Positions 25,901 to 37,100 of a DNA stretch of 64,000 bases are shown here, piece after piece. Location of the stretch: contig NC_058055.1 of the NCBI RefSeq assembly GCF_020085105.1, forward strand, positions 6,879,322-6,943,321, in the 5' to 3' direction. Under the pieces are notes generated by a model. That model worked only from the letters and a program-made list of their open reading frames with translations. It did not search any database and had not been told where the DNA came from. Both the position numbers and the translations under genes were made by a program. The stretch is from Siniperca chuatsi. Taxonomy: Eukaryota; Chordata; Actinopteri; Centrarchiformes; Sinipercidae. Within the stretch, counting starts at the first letter, position 1, and each line of letters begins with the position of its first letter.

Positions 25901-28253
25901 CACATACACTTCCAAATACCCGACTGTAGTGCACCAGCAATTATATTTATTTTTAAAAAATTAGTTGCATCCTAAGGCTGCGATGAATTTCAGATTTTGC
26001 TAAACCTCAGCCTCCCCACATCTGTCTTAGATATTTTGATTGCAACACATTTTCCTAGAGACATTAATGTTAATGCTGGGGGCTGGGGTCTTTTCACTCT
26101 CCAGGATCCACCCATGATGTTTACTGAGGAGTACCAGAAGGTAGTCCTGCAGAGCTACCACAATGTGTTCGACCAGAAGAGGAAGCAGTATGTCATTGGT
26201 GAACTCATCTGGAACTTTGCTGACTTCATGACTGCACAAGGTACTGCAGCTGCAGGTCACAACAACCTGTAGAACTGCCCAGTTTATACACTGCTCCTGT
26301 TAGTATGCTGAGTGAATTCTGCTATTTATTTCCTTCCGTGACGACAGTATATCAAGGGTTCTGTTATTGCTATAGGCCGTTTTTTAGGTTGCGGCGCGCT
26401 AGGCAGTCGCCTAGGGCGCCACCAGCTGGAGGAGCGCCAGAGAAGATGACAAAATGTTTTGTAATTAACTTCAGACGGTCATTCTACTTCTAAAAGTTTG
26501 GGACACTGACATCCAATGCGCACATTACATTGTTTTAAAAAAAAAAAAAAAAAAACACTGCTCACACTGAACTGATGGCACTCAACACCCGATGCTGAGA
26601 GGAGACTACAGGCAGACTCTGTAGAGGGACACTCTGTTGGGGCTGATGCTCGCTGTCATATAACCTGCTGGCTGCCGCTTATTTTGCTCACACCGCTGTG
26701 TAGGAATCATGCGGCCTATAAATACATGTTCCATGCAAACATCATAATATGATCCACACCTCCGCAGGAAACACTCATAATAGGTTATGTGCTCAGGTGC
26801 ACCGTCGAGTCATGTAGTAGTCAGTAAGACAGTAGGTTTAACTAAAGAAAGCCTATAGTGATAAACAGTCATCAACACTCTGAAATTAAAGTAAGGATGT
26901 CCCAAGTATAGCTGCAACAATTAGTGAGATCGACAGAAAATTAATCCGCATCTGTTTTGATTGTCGATTAATCACTTTTTTAAGAAAAAATGCCAAACTT
27001 CACTGGTTCCAGATTCTCAAATGTGAATATTTTCTGGTTTCCTTAGTCTTTTATGATAGTAAACTAACTATCTTTGGGATTTGGACTGTTGGTCGGAAAA
27101 AACAAGGCATTGGAAGATGTCACCTTGGGCTTTGGGAATTTTTGATGGGCATTTTACCATTTTTCATCAATACTGAAAATAATTGTTAGTTGCAGCCCTA
27201 GTCCTGAGCCAGTCCACAGGATCTAGATCAGGACCAATCCACTTGTGGCAATTTGTGATTAGGTATGGGCTATAAATCCAGGCGTTTGCTCCTGGAATGA
27301 CAGCTGTCGAACGGCCACTGTGCACCATTACACCCCTGACCACACAGCTTGATGCACAGTTTGATGTGGTGGAGTCAAAGACACTCCTGCACAGATGATC
27401 AGTAACCTGATAATGTTAGAATCATACAGGGATATTAATAACTAGGTTATGTTCCATAACATTTCCCGAACATGACTAAACCAGGATAAGTCATAACAGG
27501 GACATTTGTGCATATACAGTAAAATTACTAATTGACAGATGATGTTAGCAACATGACACGGACCAAAAGTTGAGTGAAGTTGAATAAAGTTCCATTTAAA
27601 ATAATACAAATAAAATATTATTTATTATAATGAAAAGATCAATCCCCCAGAGGCACCAGTGGACGTCTCTCCAAGGGCAGCAAAATGTCCAGAAATGGCC
27701 CTGGCTGTAGAAATGATGAATCTACATTTCAGACGGCGCTGGTGCTTGGCATTACTTTTCCTTTGTTTAAGCCTATAGGAGGCGTGGCTGTGGCACTCAG
27801 GAGGTGTGTGTGTGAAAGCCAGCACTGATTTCTTGCCAACTTTCTAGGCCCCCTTGTCCCCTGGACTGACAAATCAGAACACCCTGATGACAGAGCTATT
27901 TTTGCCCACTTCTAACTACTTATACCTGTAGCTATAGACTTAGCTTTCTTGCTTTTGGCATTTAGGAAGCAGTTTACTCCAAAAAAAAAAAAAAAAACTC
28001 TTCACACCTTAATCAGTCTGCATATTGACCTGACAAAGGGCTCCTCTGTTTTGGCGCCCTGTGCATGACGAGGTTCTTGTTGATCCCTCTTGTGTCTGCA
28101 GGGATCACCCGTGTGGTGGGGAACAAGAAGGGCATTTTCAGCAGGCAAAGGCAGCCTAAATCAGCAGCATTCATCCTGAAGGAGAGGTACTGGAGACTGG
28201 CCAATGAAACTGGCAGACTACCTCCTTGGACCAAGTATCCCTGCTCATTCTGA
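16967..28253 (+). CDS. gusb: Lysosomal beta-glucuronidase (GH2), 12 exons
   Basis: GUSB removes terminal beta-D-glucuronic acid from glycosaminoglycans in lysosomes. Coding exons: 16967-17182, 18759-18944, 19084-19265, 20185-20327, 20521-20708, 21888-22040, 22247-22425, 23553-23699, 24228-24312, 25711-25887, 26105-26240, 28102-28253. All introns are GT-AG and phases agree, giving 647 residues (human 651). The start is the ATG at 16967; a hydrophobic N-terminal stretch fits a signal peptide. Then come the sugar-binding and immunoglobulin-like GH2 domains and the TIM barrel from about residue 340 ([16 protein letters not shown]). The acid/base is E452 in VANEP, the nucleophile E541 in QSEYG, and Y505 corresponds to human Y504. 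N-glycosylation sequons NNT, NAS and NET are present. The last 15 residues differ from mammals. Exon 10 ends Ser before DPP where mammals have Gln. Introns 1, 3, 5, 7 and 11 carry repeats listed separately. Identity is certain; exact splice positions are very likely. Confidence 0.97.
17665..18560. repeat. Outer interspersed repeat in gusb intron 1, split by an insertion
   Basis: The left part (17,665-17,764) contains 'cccaacctttatggctcgtg' and 'gacccct' phrases. The right part (about 18,351-18,560) resumes with 'cttgtgacccctcagat' and 'ggggtcctgaccccc'. Together they form one teleost repeat interrupted by the element at 17,765-18,350. Outer limits are approximate. Confidence 0.65.
17765..18350. 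mobile_element. Non-autonomous DNA transposon nested in gusb intron 1
   Basis: The 586-bp insert is flanked by the identical bases CTTAGTGTGGAC (17,753-17,764 and 18,350-18,361), a target duplication of about 11 bases. Its ends hold the inverted word ATGGGACAAT (17,771-17,780; complement at 18,339-18,348). Near both ends are 'atcgcagatcgggata' and 'atcgtgaatcgcaatt'. No transposase is seen. A hAT-like class is plausible from the short inverted ends, but hAT duplications are usually 8 bp. Confidence 0.75.
19580..19995. repeat. Degenerate minisatellite in gusb intron 3
   Basis: Variants of 'cttcaactcctttcatcactta' recur about eight to ten times, for example near 19,590, 19,678, 19,750, 19,855, 19,930 and 19,965, with irregular spacing. 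The array looks old. It is distinct from the transposon-derived repeats elsewhere in the gene. Confidence 0.7.
21200..21470 (-). pseudogene. L1-type LINE reverse transcriptase fragment
   Basis: Read on the minus strand, this part of gusb intron 5 encodes [12 protein letters not shown], then after about 60 residues [14 protein letters not shown]. These are the catalytic-box and following palm/thumb-proximal motifs of L1-family ORF2 reverse transcriptases. The usual YADD box reads YADN and a stop lies just after it, so the copy is dead. It is antisense to gusb. Only about 90 codons remain, with neither endonuclease nor ORF1. Confidence 0.8.
23105..23335. repeat. Composite repeat fragments in gusb intron 7
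   Basis: 'gccatgctagcggtgtggc' next to 'gtggatggcaatgttggcc' joins the two ends of the repeat family at 3,661 and 7,141, so this is an internally deleted relic. It is followed by 'gaaaggacaggttcacattt' up to 'gacttgtgaacctatccttt', a short element whose inverted ends pair with each other. Part of the same second family recurs at 29,585-29,715. Confidence 0.6.
26380..26560 (+). repeat. Interspersed repeat ending in poly(A), gusb intron 11
   Basis: A GC-rich start ('cgcctagggcgccaccag') is followed by AT-rich sequence and a run of about 18 A at 26,536-26,554. The layout suggests a retroposed fragment. The family is not identified with confidence. Confidence 0.45.
26910..27197. mobile_element. 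Teleost MITE with GCTGCAAC ends, copy A
   Basis: The element starts 'agctgcaacaattagt' and ends 'attgttagttgcagc', so it has inverted ends. It contains 'gattgtcgattaatc', 'tctcaaatgtgaatatttt' and 'tttgggatttggactgttgg'. This is a very common non-autonomous element in percomorph genomes. Related copies are at 37,193, 41,738 and 54,224. Confidence 0.75.
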
Positions 28254-29584
28254 CACCTGCCACATGGGGCACCCAGTCCAGGACAGGTTCGATCCTGTGT
28301 AAACACTGTTTTATGGAAAAATGCTGGTAAAATTCTGTTTCTTGAGGCAGTTTTCTGAAGCACATATAGAACACTTCCTTTGAAACCTTTTCTGTGAGTG
28401 TATATATAAGGTCAAATTACTATGAAACACAATAGTAATTATTAGCTATGCCATTCCTGTGGTCTGCAGTGTGAACTAAATCACAGACACTATAATCTGG
28501 GATTTTCCAGCAATCTGGAACATTATCAGAACATAAAAGCAATTTTCAATGCTGATTTTAAAAATGAGCCTCTCGTGCCTCAACAATGATGCAATTCACA
28601 TTTTATAATAATAATAATTATAACTGTTATATGGTGTCCTTTGGATACACCTGAGTGAAGGTGTAATAATTTCTTTAGCTATTACAGGATATTCTGATAC
28701 AGATATGTGAGGTGATGCTTTCCATTGCTGTCATAAAAAGGTCATAAAAAGGTGTGTTGATATAACAACTGCGTTGGAAGCATCTGTCATTTCTTTGCAT
28801 TGTGCAACCAATCTGACTGTATTTTAGTATTTTTCAAGGATAAAAAGTACTTGTTAATGTGAATTACAATGCTGAATTTAATCTTAAGTGTTTTATTTTT
28901 ATATATGAAAATCAAGAGGGGAAAAAACACATTTGCTATGAATCAAGGTATTAAAGACAAAACATGTACTCTATATGCAATTTGTATTTTTTGTCAAACC
29001 ATTCCTAACTTTGCCTTATGTAGTTTTGTAGAGCACATTGAAATGTATTTTGCAGTCTTAGTGCTGATTCCCTAAGTCACTGTGGCTGTGCATGTTTTCA
29101 GAAACTCAACATACACCTAAAGGGTTAAGTAATGTGTTGAATGTTGATGGTGGCCCGACTTCAATCAGACATTTCACTATCAGTGACTCTGCTTGTACCC
29201 TCATCACACGATTGACCTTTGTTTTACAGCTGGACAAATACTGAATAGAGAATCAGCGAGTATCAGCCGGATATGACTGATCCACATTCAACCCTTACGG
29301 TTTAGACACATGGTTCGCTCAGCAACTGGAAAGATACTCTATATGTTCACATACTGATTTTTAAATATTCTGTGTCAGATAAGGTTGGCGTTCGATAGCA
29401 TTTTATTGCATCTGCATCCAGTATTGATTTCAATTAAATCTATATGGTTTATGTTTCAGAAAGTGAAGGGGGAAAAAGAACTTCAACATAAATAATGATA
29501 TTCAGAGAACTAAAACCCAACCATTGCCAGATTTAGGGAAATTACTTTTGCTAAATTACTACCTAATTGACTTGTTAGAATGAG

Positions 29585-29715
29585 CTTGAAGGGGCATTCC
29601 ACCATGGCCAGTATAAACAGGAGGGATGATTACAGCAAGCAAAACCTGTTTCAATGTTCATATGGGCACCTGACTATTGTTTTAAGACAGACTTGAAAAG
29701 TTGTGAACATGTTAA
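29585..29715 (-). repeat. Short interspersed repeat
   Basis: 'gttcatatgggcacctgac' and 'gttttaagacagacttgaaa' match the second repeat in gusb intron 7 (23,166-23,335), here as a partial copy. Confidence 0.55.
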
Positions 29716-31219
29716 TGTCATAGTAACAAAATCATATTAAATTAAGCAGTGATCCCCTTTTAGTTCAGTCACTCTGTGTTCATCATTCAAATAACTTAAA
29801 GTGACAGGTAGTTTCAGAGGGAATGTTTTAATGGTAGATCATTTCCACATGACAATGACACAATTAAAAATGTTCTTATGTCAAACTTTTCCACAGTTTT
29901 CCCTTAAAGTAAGCTGGATTTAAACAGATTATTTTTTGCACCCTCCTACCATTCATGTAACACTTTTCCATGTAAGAAAATACAGCATTTTAAAACATAT
30001 TTGGCAATACAGAAGCAAACCCAGTAAGTTTTCCTCCACAAAGAAATTGAATAAACATTTTATGCTGACACATGGATTCCTAGCCCTCCAACCCCTCGAC
30101 TTTTTAAAAACTAAAATAACCCAGAATGTTAACAGTCTATACAGCTAAAGGGCATAATTAATGATGAAGAAAGAACATTACAATCATGTAGTTTAAACAG
30201 AGTGTATTTTTAGCTAACAAACATGTCCTAGCTAGACAAAATAAAGATGGTAATTATATAGTGGAGTTCAGGAAGGAAAAAGGAACGGCCATTGATTTGA
30301 CAGGGCTTTTTTTTTCTGGCAATTTCTGAATTGATTTTTGCATGGATACTGGATATCAAATCTTTGGGAATTACCAATTTATCAGATTACATTTTAAGGA
30401 AGGCAAGCAGAAGTGCCTGTTACAGTTACAATTTTTCATTTTACAAGGCTATTACTGTTGCTCGTCTTTGGCTCAAGGCCTAGTGATCAAACAGAAGGCA
30501 CTTTTGTTGGCATTGGTGATGCAACTAACATGGCAGTTATACCTCAGGGCCTAAATGAATATTCATGAGAATGCAGTATCGATCTTTTTTACATTAAATC
30601 ATCACACAACTCGGTGATCCTTTTACCAGCCAAAGACTTCAAACTTTTGACTCAACAGCCAATCTCCTTACTCATTTCTTTAAAGTAACTGTACACAACT
30701 ATTGTAATAGGCTTGCATATGACTGGAATCATGAACTTAATACTAGGCTATCTACTGTATACTTGTCAGTTCTATGGTAGTTTTCTGTTGTTGCAAAAAC
30801 TAGCAAGTTGTCAGTTTGACTTCTCTAAATAAAAAATTTGACTTGTGCAAGTGAATCCATAGGAGACTTGTCTCTATGTAAGTGCACAGGCGTTCCCAGA
30901 AAAAGGACAAAACAGTGGTTGTTGATCTCATTCCGAGTTGAGATGAAAAAGAACCTGATAAGAGCCTGACAAGGCAATGCTTTATAAGAAAGATCTTAAA
31001 GATGACTTGCTAAGAAATTATGCAAACATTTAAATCATCCTACCATACAGTTTGTTAAAATGACTGTACTGGTGCTCGCAGGTTTCTGCCAGTTTACTAC
31101 CAATTATGTCAACGTAACGTAACTGCCAACCATTTTCCATAGTGTTTAAATGAGTTTCCCTTCCAGGCACCATTAGTTCCCATTCTTTTCTGTATGACAT
31201 GAAAATCCACTCACAAAGA

Positions 31220-31560
31220 TTTGAAATTTGCTTAAAGGGGAACTCCGTCAATTTTACACATCAGTCTGTTTACAGGTCACGGGCAGTACTACTGCATATG
31301 TGGAAAAAAGCTGTATAAAGCCTTTTGTGGCTCCAGAGGGATCTGTGTGAGTCAATCTGGAGGTGTGGAGTCACAAAGAACTAAGCTTACCAGACCTCTG
31401 CAGCCCGCTCCTCATCTCTGCTTGAGGCTCGAGGCTACATTAGTCACTATTAGCATAACACACCCAAATTTCCGAACCGAACTGTAGGCGGTCGAGTTGC
31501 ATTATGGGTAATGTAGGCGCCATGTTTTGACAAGAAAGAAGAATGTGTGGAATAATAAAG
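31220..31560 (+). repeat. Teleost interspersed repeat, copy 1
   Basis: The block starts 'aaaggggaactccgtcaatt', continues 'cagtctgtttacaggtcacg', 'actactgcatatgtgg' and 'attatgggtaatgtaggcgc'. An inverted 5' fragment of the same family is at 47,395-47,562. Confidence 0.7.
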
Positions 31561-34192
31561 AAATCTCTGGTTTTGCTGCATCGATTTGGAATAAATGTCA
31601 TAGGAGTGCAATGCTAAATCAGTGGCATACTCGAAGTCAGGTTATCCATACTGAAACTGAAGTCTAGATTTGGCTAGTAGCTTGCCAAACTGCATCACAT
31701 TTATCAGTTATACTGTTGTTACTCAGACCCAAAGGACAAATATTGACATAGTGAATATGTATATGATCTTCACTGTGAAGGATTAAGTGATGGAAGCGTC
31801 TCTTAAAGTTTATATCATCCCATAGTGAAACGAATGGAAACTGTCTGCCTGGAACGTAGGACAAACTACTTTAAATATATAACAATCGTTATACTTTGGG
31901 AAATGGGTAACAGTGACGTAACACAGCCAACATATGATAAGTAGTAAATGGGTTACAACATGCATGAACAGACAATTTCATTTTGACAATATCCTGGGGG
32001 GAGAAAAAAGTACCTCAATATCCATTTTCTTACACAAATGATGACTGCATATGTTATTACAGGAAGCATGTCACTGAAATTACTTTCCTGGCAGTTGCTG
32101 TCATCAATACTTTAACAACCCTCACTCCACAAAAAAAAAATCTGTCAAGGAGAACTTGAATTCTATTCAACATGAAGGAGCATGGAGACTAGCAGTGATG
32201 GAAACTATTAACAAGCTGGTTTAACACCACAGATGAATCACATTATTACAGTTATTACTACGACTGTTCTACATCTTTGACAGTGAGTGTAAGATTGTCC
32301 AATGGCCAACATATGTTTAAAGCCTGGAGACAGTGTGCCATGCATCTGACAAGTAGGATACTCGAATCAGTGGATTCTGGATGGAAAAGAGACAATGGTC
32401 CTACTCTGTCACTTGGTGCTGAACTGAACTGACAATACTGTGGATTTCTAGCAAAGCCACTACAAGCTGTGGCTGCTTTTCCCATACTGTGATCTCTCTC
32501 CATACAATCCTTGCTATGTTAGATCAACCACTTAATGAAAAGCTTCAGTGTCTGCAGCTGTTCATCTTAGAAAACCATCAGCAACCTGGATATCTTTCGC
32601 ACTGGAGCAAAAATCCCACAAACTCCACATATGGCTTAACATACTGTTTTGTTTTCTTACAGAATCTCACGCCTTGTTACGCTTCTGCCGCTCATGTCAA
32701 CAAAGCACGTCACTTCCCAAGTTTTGTTCACATCCTGCAAATTAATTGTAACTTAGTTTGGCAAGATCACTGTTAATGTTCAGTTGACATCAAATGTGGA
32801 CAGGCTGGACAGTGAACAAAACCCAGATGAGCATTAACGCAACTGAAAACAGCAAGATAAGAGATGCTTCTGCCACCAGGCCACTCTACCCTTGAGCAGA
32901 CAATCACAGTGTAGCAGCCTTTGCTACCTCATGAGACTCTATTAGGGAGGGAGAAACACTTCACTGGTATCTTAATTTACAAAATCGTGATCATAAAAAT
33001 AAAGCCTTGGACCTGTGACAATAAAACGAGCAAAACGCAAAACTGATTTTAACATGGACCCCCCCCCCAAAAAAAGGTAATTCACCTTAACACTCCTTTA
33101 GGCACATAAGTCTTTATGGATCCCACTTGTGTGGTGGTCAGGAATGCTTTTCACAGAATAACATAAAATAAAGGAAAAAAAGAGTGAGGGTGCCTTTATG
33201 CAAACTTGGTGAAAGTAACTATAGTTCTGTTCAAAAGACTTGTGTCGGTGGCTTCAGATGAAACAATAACCACTTACAACAAATTAATCCACACAACTCT
33301 GAACTGCATGCCTGACCAGGGTTACAGGACGGAAGATGTCCCAAGCACATCTTCAGACTCATACACCTAACTGTGACCTTGATCACTTTTTGTTCCAGAT
33401 TTACTGATGTTTTCTCCTGTTTTATTGGTGGGGTTTTTTTTTGTTTTTTTTCCTTAAAGGTTTGTGTCAACACTAAATCACAATCTAGCCTGGAATATTG
33501 CTCAGCAGCTATTTACAAAACAAACAATCTGACTGATCTACACACAATATCTCACATCGTCTTGTGTTTATTATTAGTGGTCCTCTTCAAAAAGAAACAT
33601 ACTACAAAGTGTAAACATGAAAAAAACGTATTCTGTATAAATGTTAATCGTTAATCATTTTGGACCCCCTTATCTGCAAACTGTAGGATAACCTAATGAG
33701 TGTTTTTCTAATTTTGGGACCCATTATTCGGTTCCGAGTTTTAGTGCAGATCCGCTGTGCAATAATAGGACCTTTCTAGCCGTTTCAAGTAAACCCCTTT
33801 AATGTCCTGTTTTTCTTCCATTCTGCGATCCTTTTTGTTCAAAAGAGAGCTGTCCTCCATCGTTCTGTATTGTGGCGTTCTGCCTCTGCTTGCGAGGGTT
33901 GATGTGTTTCCCCACATACACACAGCCAGCCCCTTCCTTAAGTGAGTACAATGTTAAACAAGGAAAAAGAAATTAAAAGAAAATCATCTTTCACTTACAA
34001 ATCCTTCCATGTTTGCAACATTGAGATGTCAGGCCCAACATTTAAGTTAAATTTCTTCATTTTTTTTGAACACACAGCAGAATAAACATTGTTTGGAAGC
34101 AAGGTCTCCTGGTGGCAAGTCAAATGTTCAGAGGTCACATTTCTTTTTTGTTGTTGTTTGTTTATCATATTTTTCTTGCCGTTCTCAACAGC

Positions 34193-37100
34193 TTAGTCCT
34201 GCTTGGCCTGGAGCTGCTGCTTCCAGGCCTCATTCAAGTAAACCAGTCGCTTGTAGTTGAGAATAAAGAGAATGAAGTTCAGCGCATATGTGGTGATGCA
34301 GATGATGCAGAAGTCCTTTAGGACAAAGTAGAGGATGTAGCCCAGGTAGAGCGAACCCACCACCGACAAGATGGATGTCGTCATGAGAATAAGGGCGGCC
34401 ATTGCACTGACAGTCATTCCTACGGCAAGAAACAAAAACTAAAGCTTAGGCAAATGACCATAAAAGACACAACCTTGGAACACACAAGCAACCTGATGAG
34501 TCTGCTCTTTTCTCAGCGCTTTCAGCCTCAGACAGTTTTCTATTTATGTTAGTATCCTCGTGATGACATTCAGCTTAAACACTGAATAGACTGGTCACAT
34601 TATTCTATTGTCACATGAGGGGCAGTCATAGTTCTGAGGCTAAGTTTCCAAAGTGTCTGTGCTTGTGATATTTCATTAGGTTTGTAACGATTACTGCTAA
34701 ACAGATTCTCTTTTTCTACTAAGATTATTTCATGTACCTCGTCATAGGCAGATCTTCCCTTTCATTCTGACATATATTTGATATGAACCTACGATGCCCC
34801 AATTTATCCATCATTCCCATACCTAAGCTGAAATAGTAAGGTCCTGGTTTCTCTTACTGGCAAAATACCCAGCTAAACAGTTTGTGGTTTGTCTGCACAT
34901 GCTTGAGTCACACAAATTATCTGAGGCCTGTGACGGCTCACAGTGCAGTGGCTCCAGAGGTGGAAAGTATATTTACTCAAGTACTCTACTTTAGTATAAT
35001 TTTGAGATACTTTCCATTTTACGCTACATTATACTTCTATTCCACTACAATTCAGAAGGAAATATTGTACTTTTCACTACACTACATTCATTTTAAAGCT
35101 TTACTTACTAGTTACTTTGCAGATTTAGATTATTAAAATAAAATATAAATCAAGAAATTAATTGTGGTGTATTTACCTTTACCAGCTGCAACATTAAAGT
35201 GTACATTAATACATCAATAATTATAGTCCAATAATATAATATACATTATTCTGAAATGGGCCATTCTACATAATGAATACTTTTACTTCAGTAAGATTTT
35301 GAATTCAGGACTGTTACTTGTAACTGTATTCCTACACTGTGGTATTGCTACTTTTACTTAAGTAAAACATCTGAGTACTTCCACCACTGGGGACGGGGTC
35401 GTACAGGTGGTAACATCAATCACTACCAGACATTTATAAAGTTGGGGTAGTACAGGAGAGGTCTTTTAACATGGGAAATGACCAGAACACATTCTGACAA
35501 TATGTTATCTTCTAGGGATGGGTGATATGACAATATAGACCATGAGGAAAAATTCCGTTTATGCCCTATAACTATTAATATCTCTGGGTGTACTAGACCA
35601 TTGGTGGTAATGTTGTAAATCAATGAGCAGGACTACTTTATTGACGGATTGTATTTTTATTTCTATGATTTTTGCATCAATGTGAAAGTAAAGTATTTAA
35701 TTTCCTGTGCTATCCAAAAACAAACATAATTGTCTGGTTATTTTATCCATTAACAATTTCTCAATTGATTTTCCAGAAAATTTACTTTATCACAATATTT
35801 TTCCATATTGTGATACAAAATAACATATTGCGTGATAGAGGATTTTATCCATATTTCCCTTATTCTCTTCATAACATTCAATTACAATAAAGGAAAACTA
35901 TAATGGGAAAGGTCACAACTATGGCATTAATTTCAGGCGGATAAGAACATTTGAGCCTATAGTAAAGTCCTTTTCGACAGTAGTCCCATGCTGTATGCTG
36001 GCATTAATCAGATTAAAGGCTGTGCAGATTCTGGAGTCATGCCTACTCACAAATATTGGACAGTCCAAGGCTGTGAGAATAACGAAAGTTCAGAAACTGA
36101 GTGATCTTGCCTTTACTATGGAAATCTTGACCCGCTGTAGCAGTTTGGCTTAACTGGGCTGCTATTGTGTTAGTCAAATGAGTGGTAACTGCTGTGGCTA
36201 AAAGGACCTCTTGTTCTGTGCCAGCGCCAGGTGGCCAGGCAAGCCTACAGGCCACTCGGCAGCAAAATATGTCAAACCAGCGTGACTGAGTCGGCAACAC
36301 CATCAATGTACTGAGGGGAGGAGAATATGACTGCGAAGGTAACCAAAGGGGGAAAAGACTTCAAGTTAAAACAAGTCACATAAGGAGAAATGTGTATGAT
36401 CACTCTGAACTGTCAGTGCCACAGTTAGACGTGGACAAACACAGCATTAATAAGAGTCAACTTCAACTAAAACCACTATCTGTAGAACAGCAATCAAGGC
36501 CCTTTGATCAGCTGGCTTATTCTTACTGTTACTACACTACTATGTTATGTCTGCAGTCTTAGTAGAAATTATTTAGAATTAAGTCCAAAAAACAAAATAT
36601 TAATTGCAGTTCAGTAGTATGAGTGTCCCATTTAACTATATAATTATATTTATACATGGCCACTAAATATTATGTCAAGTCAGGTTTAGTCAAATATAGC
36701 GGAAGGCAATGTATTGAGTCAGTCAATTTGCAATACTGACACATTACTTTGAAGAAAATGACATCTTACCTAGTAGAAGCTGAAAGGCATAAAAGACAAT
36801 CCCATACACACTGTTGGGTTGGTTCAGTGCACTGTCATTTCCAAAAATGGAGCCCAAGAGTCCAAATCCTCTACCCCACCTAAACCACACAAAAACATCA
36901 GCAAAGAAGGCAGTTACAACTTTATTTCAGGAGTACAGAAGGAAACTGTAGCAAACTAAACAGACTGGATCACAGCTGAGTATCAAAACCCAATGAGTCG
37001 GACTACATGAGCGGAGATCAGATTAAAAAATAAAACAACAATATACAGCAATCAGACCCAGGTCTTCCCAATGTTTGTTTTCCAGGAACCTAAAGTACCG

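Larger units (their letters stand above)
28254..34192. other. Convergent gap between gusb and vkorc1l1 (probable 3' UTRs)
   Basis: No coding exon is seen. Both neighbouring genes end into this gap. I cannot place their poly(A) sites firmly: AATAAA occurs on the plus strand near 30,050 and 30,237, and several candidates exist on the minus strand. Repeats at 29,585-29,715 and 31,220-31,560 are listed separately. Homopolymer runs of C then A lie at 33,060-33,076. Long VKORC1L1 3' UTRs are known in other vertebrates, so much of 30-34 kb may be transcribed from the minus strand. Confidence 0.5.
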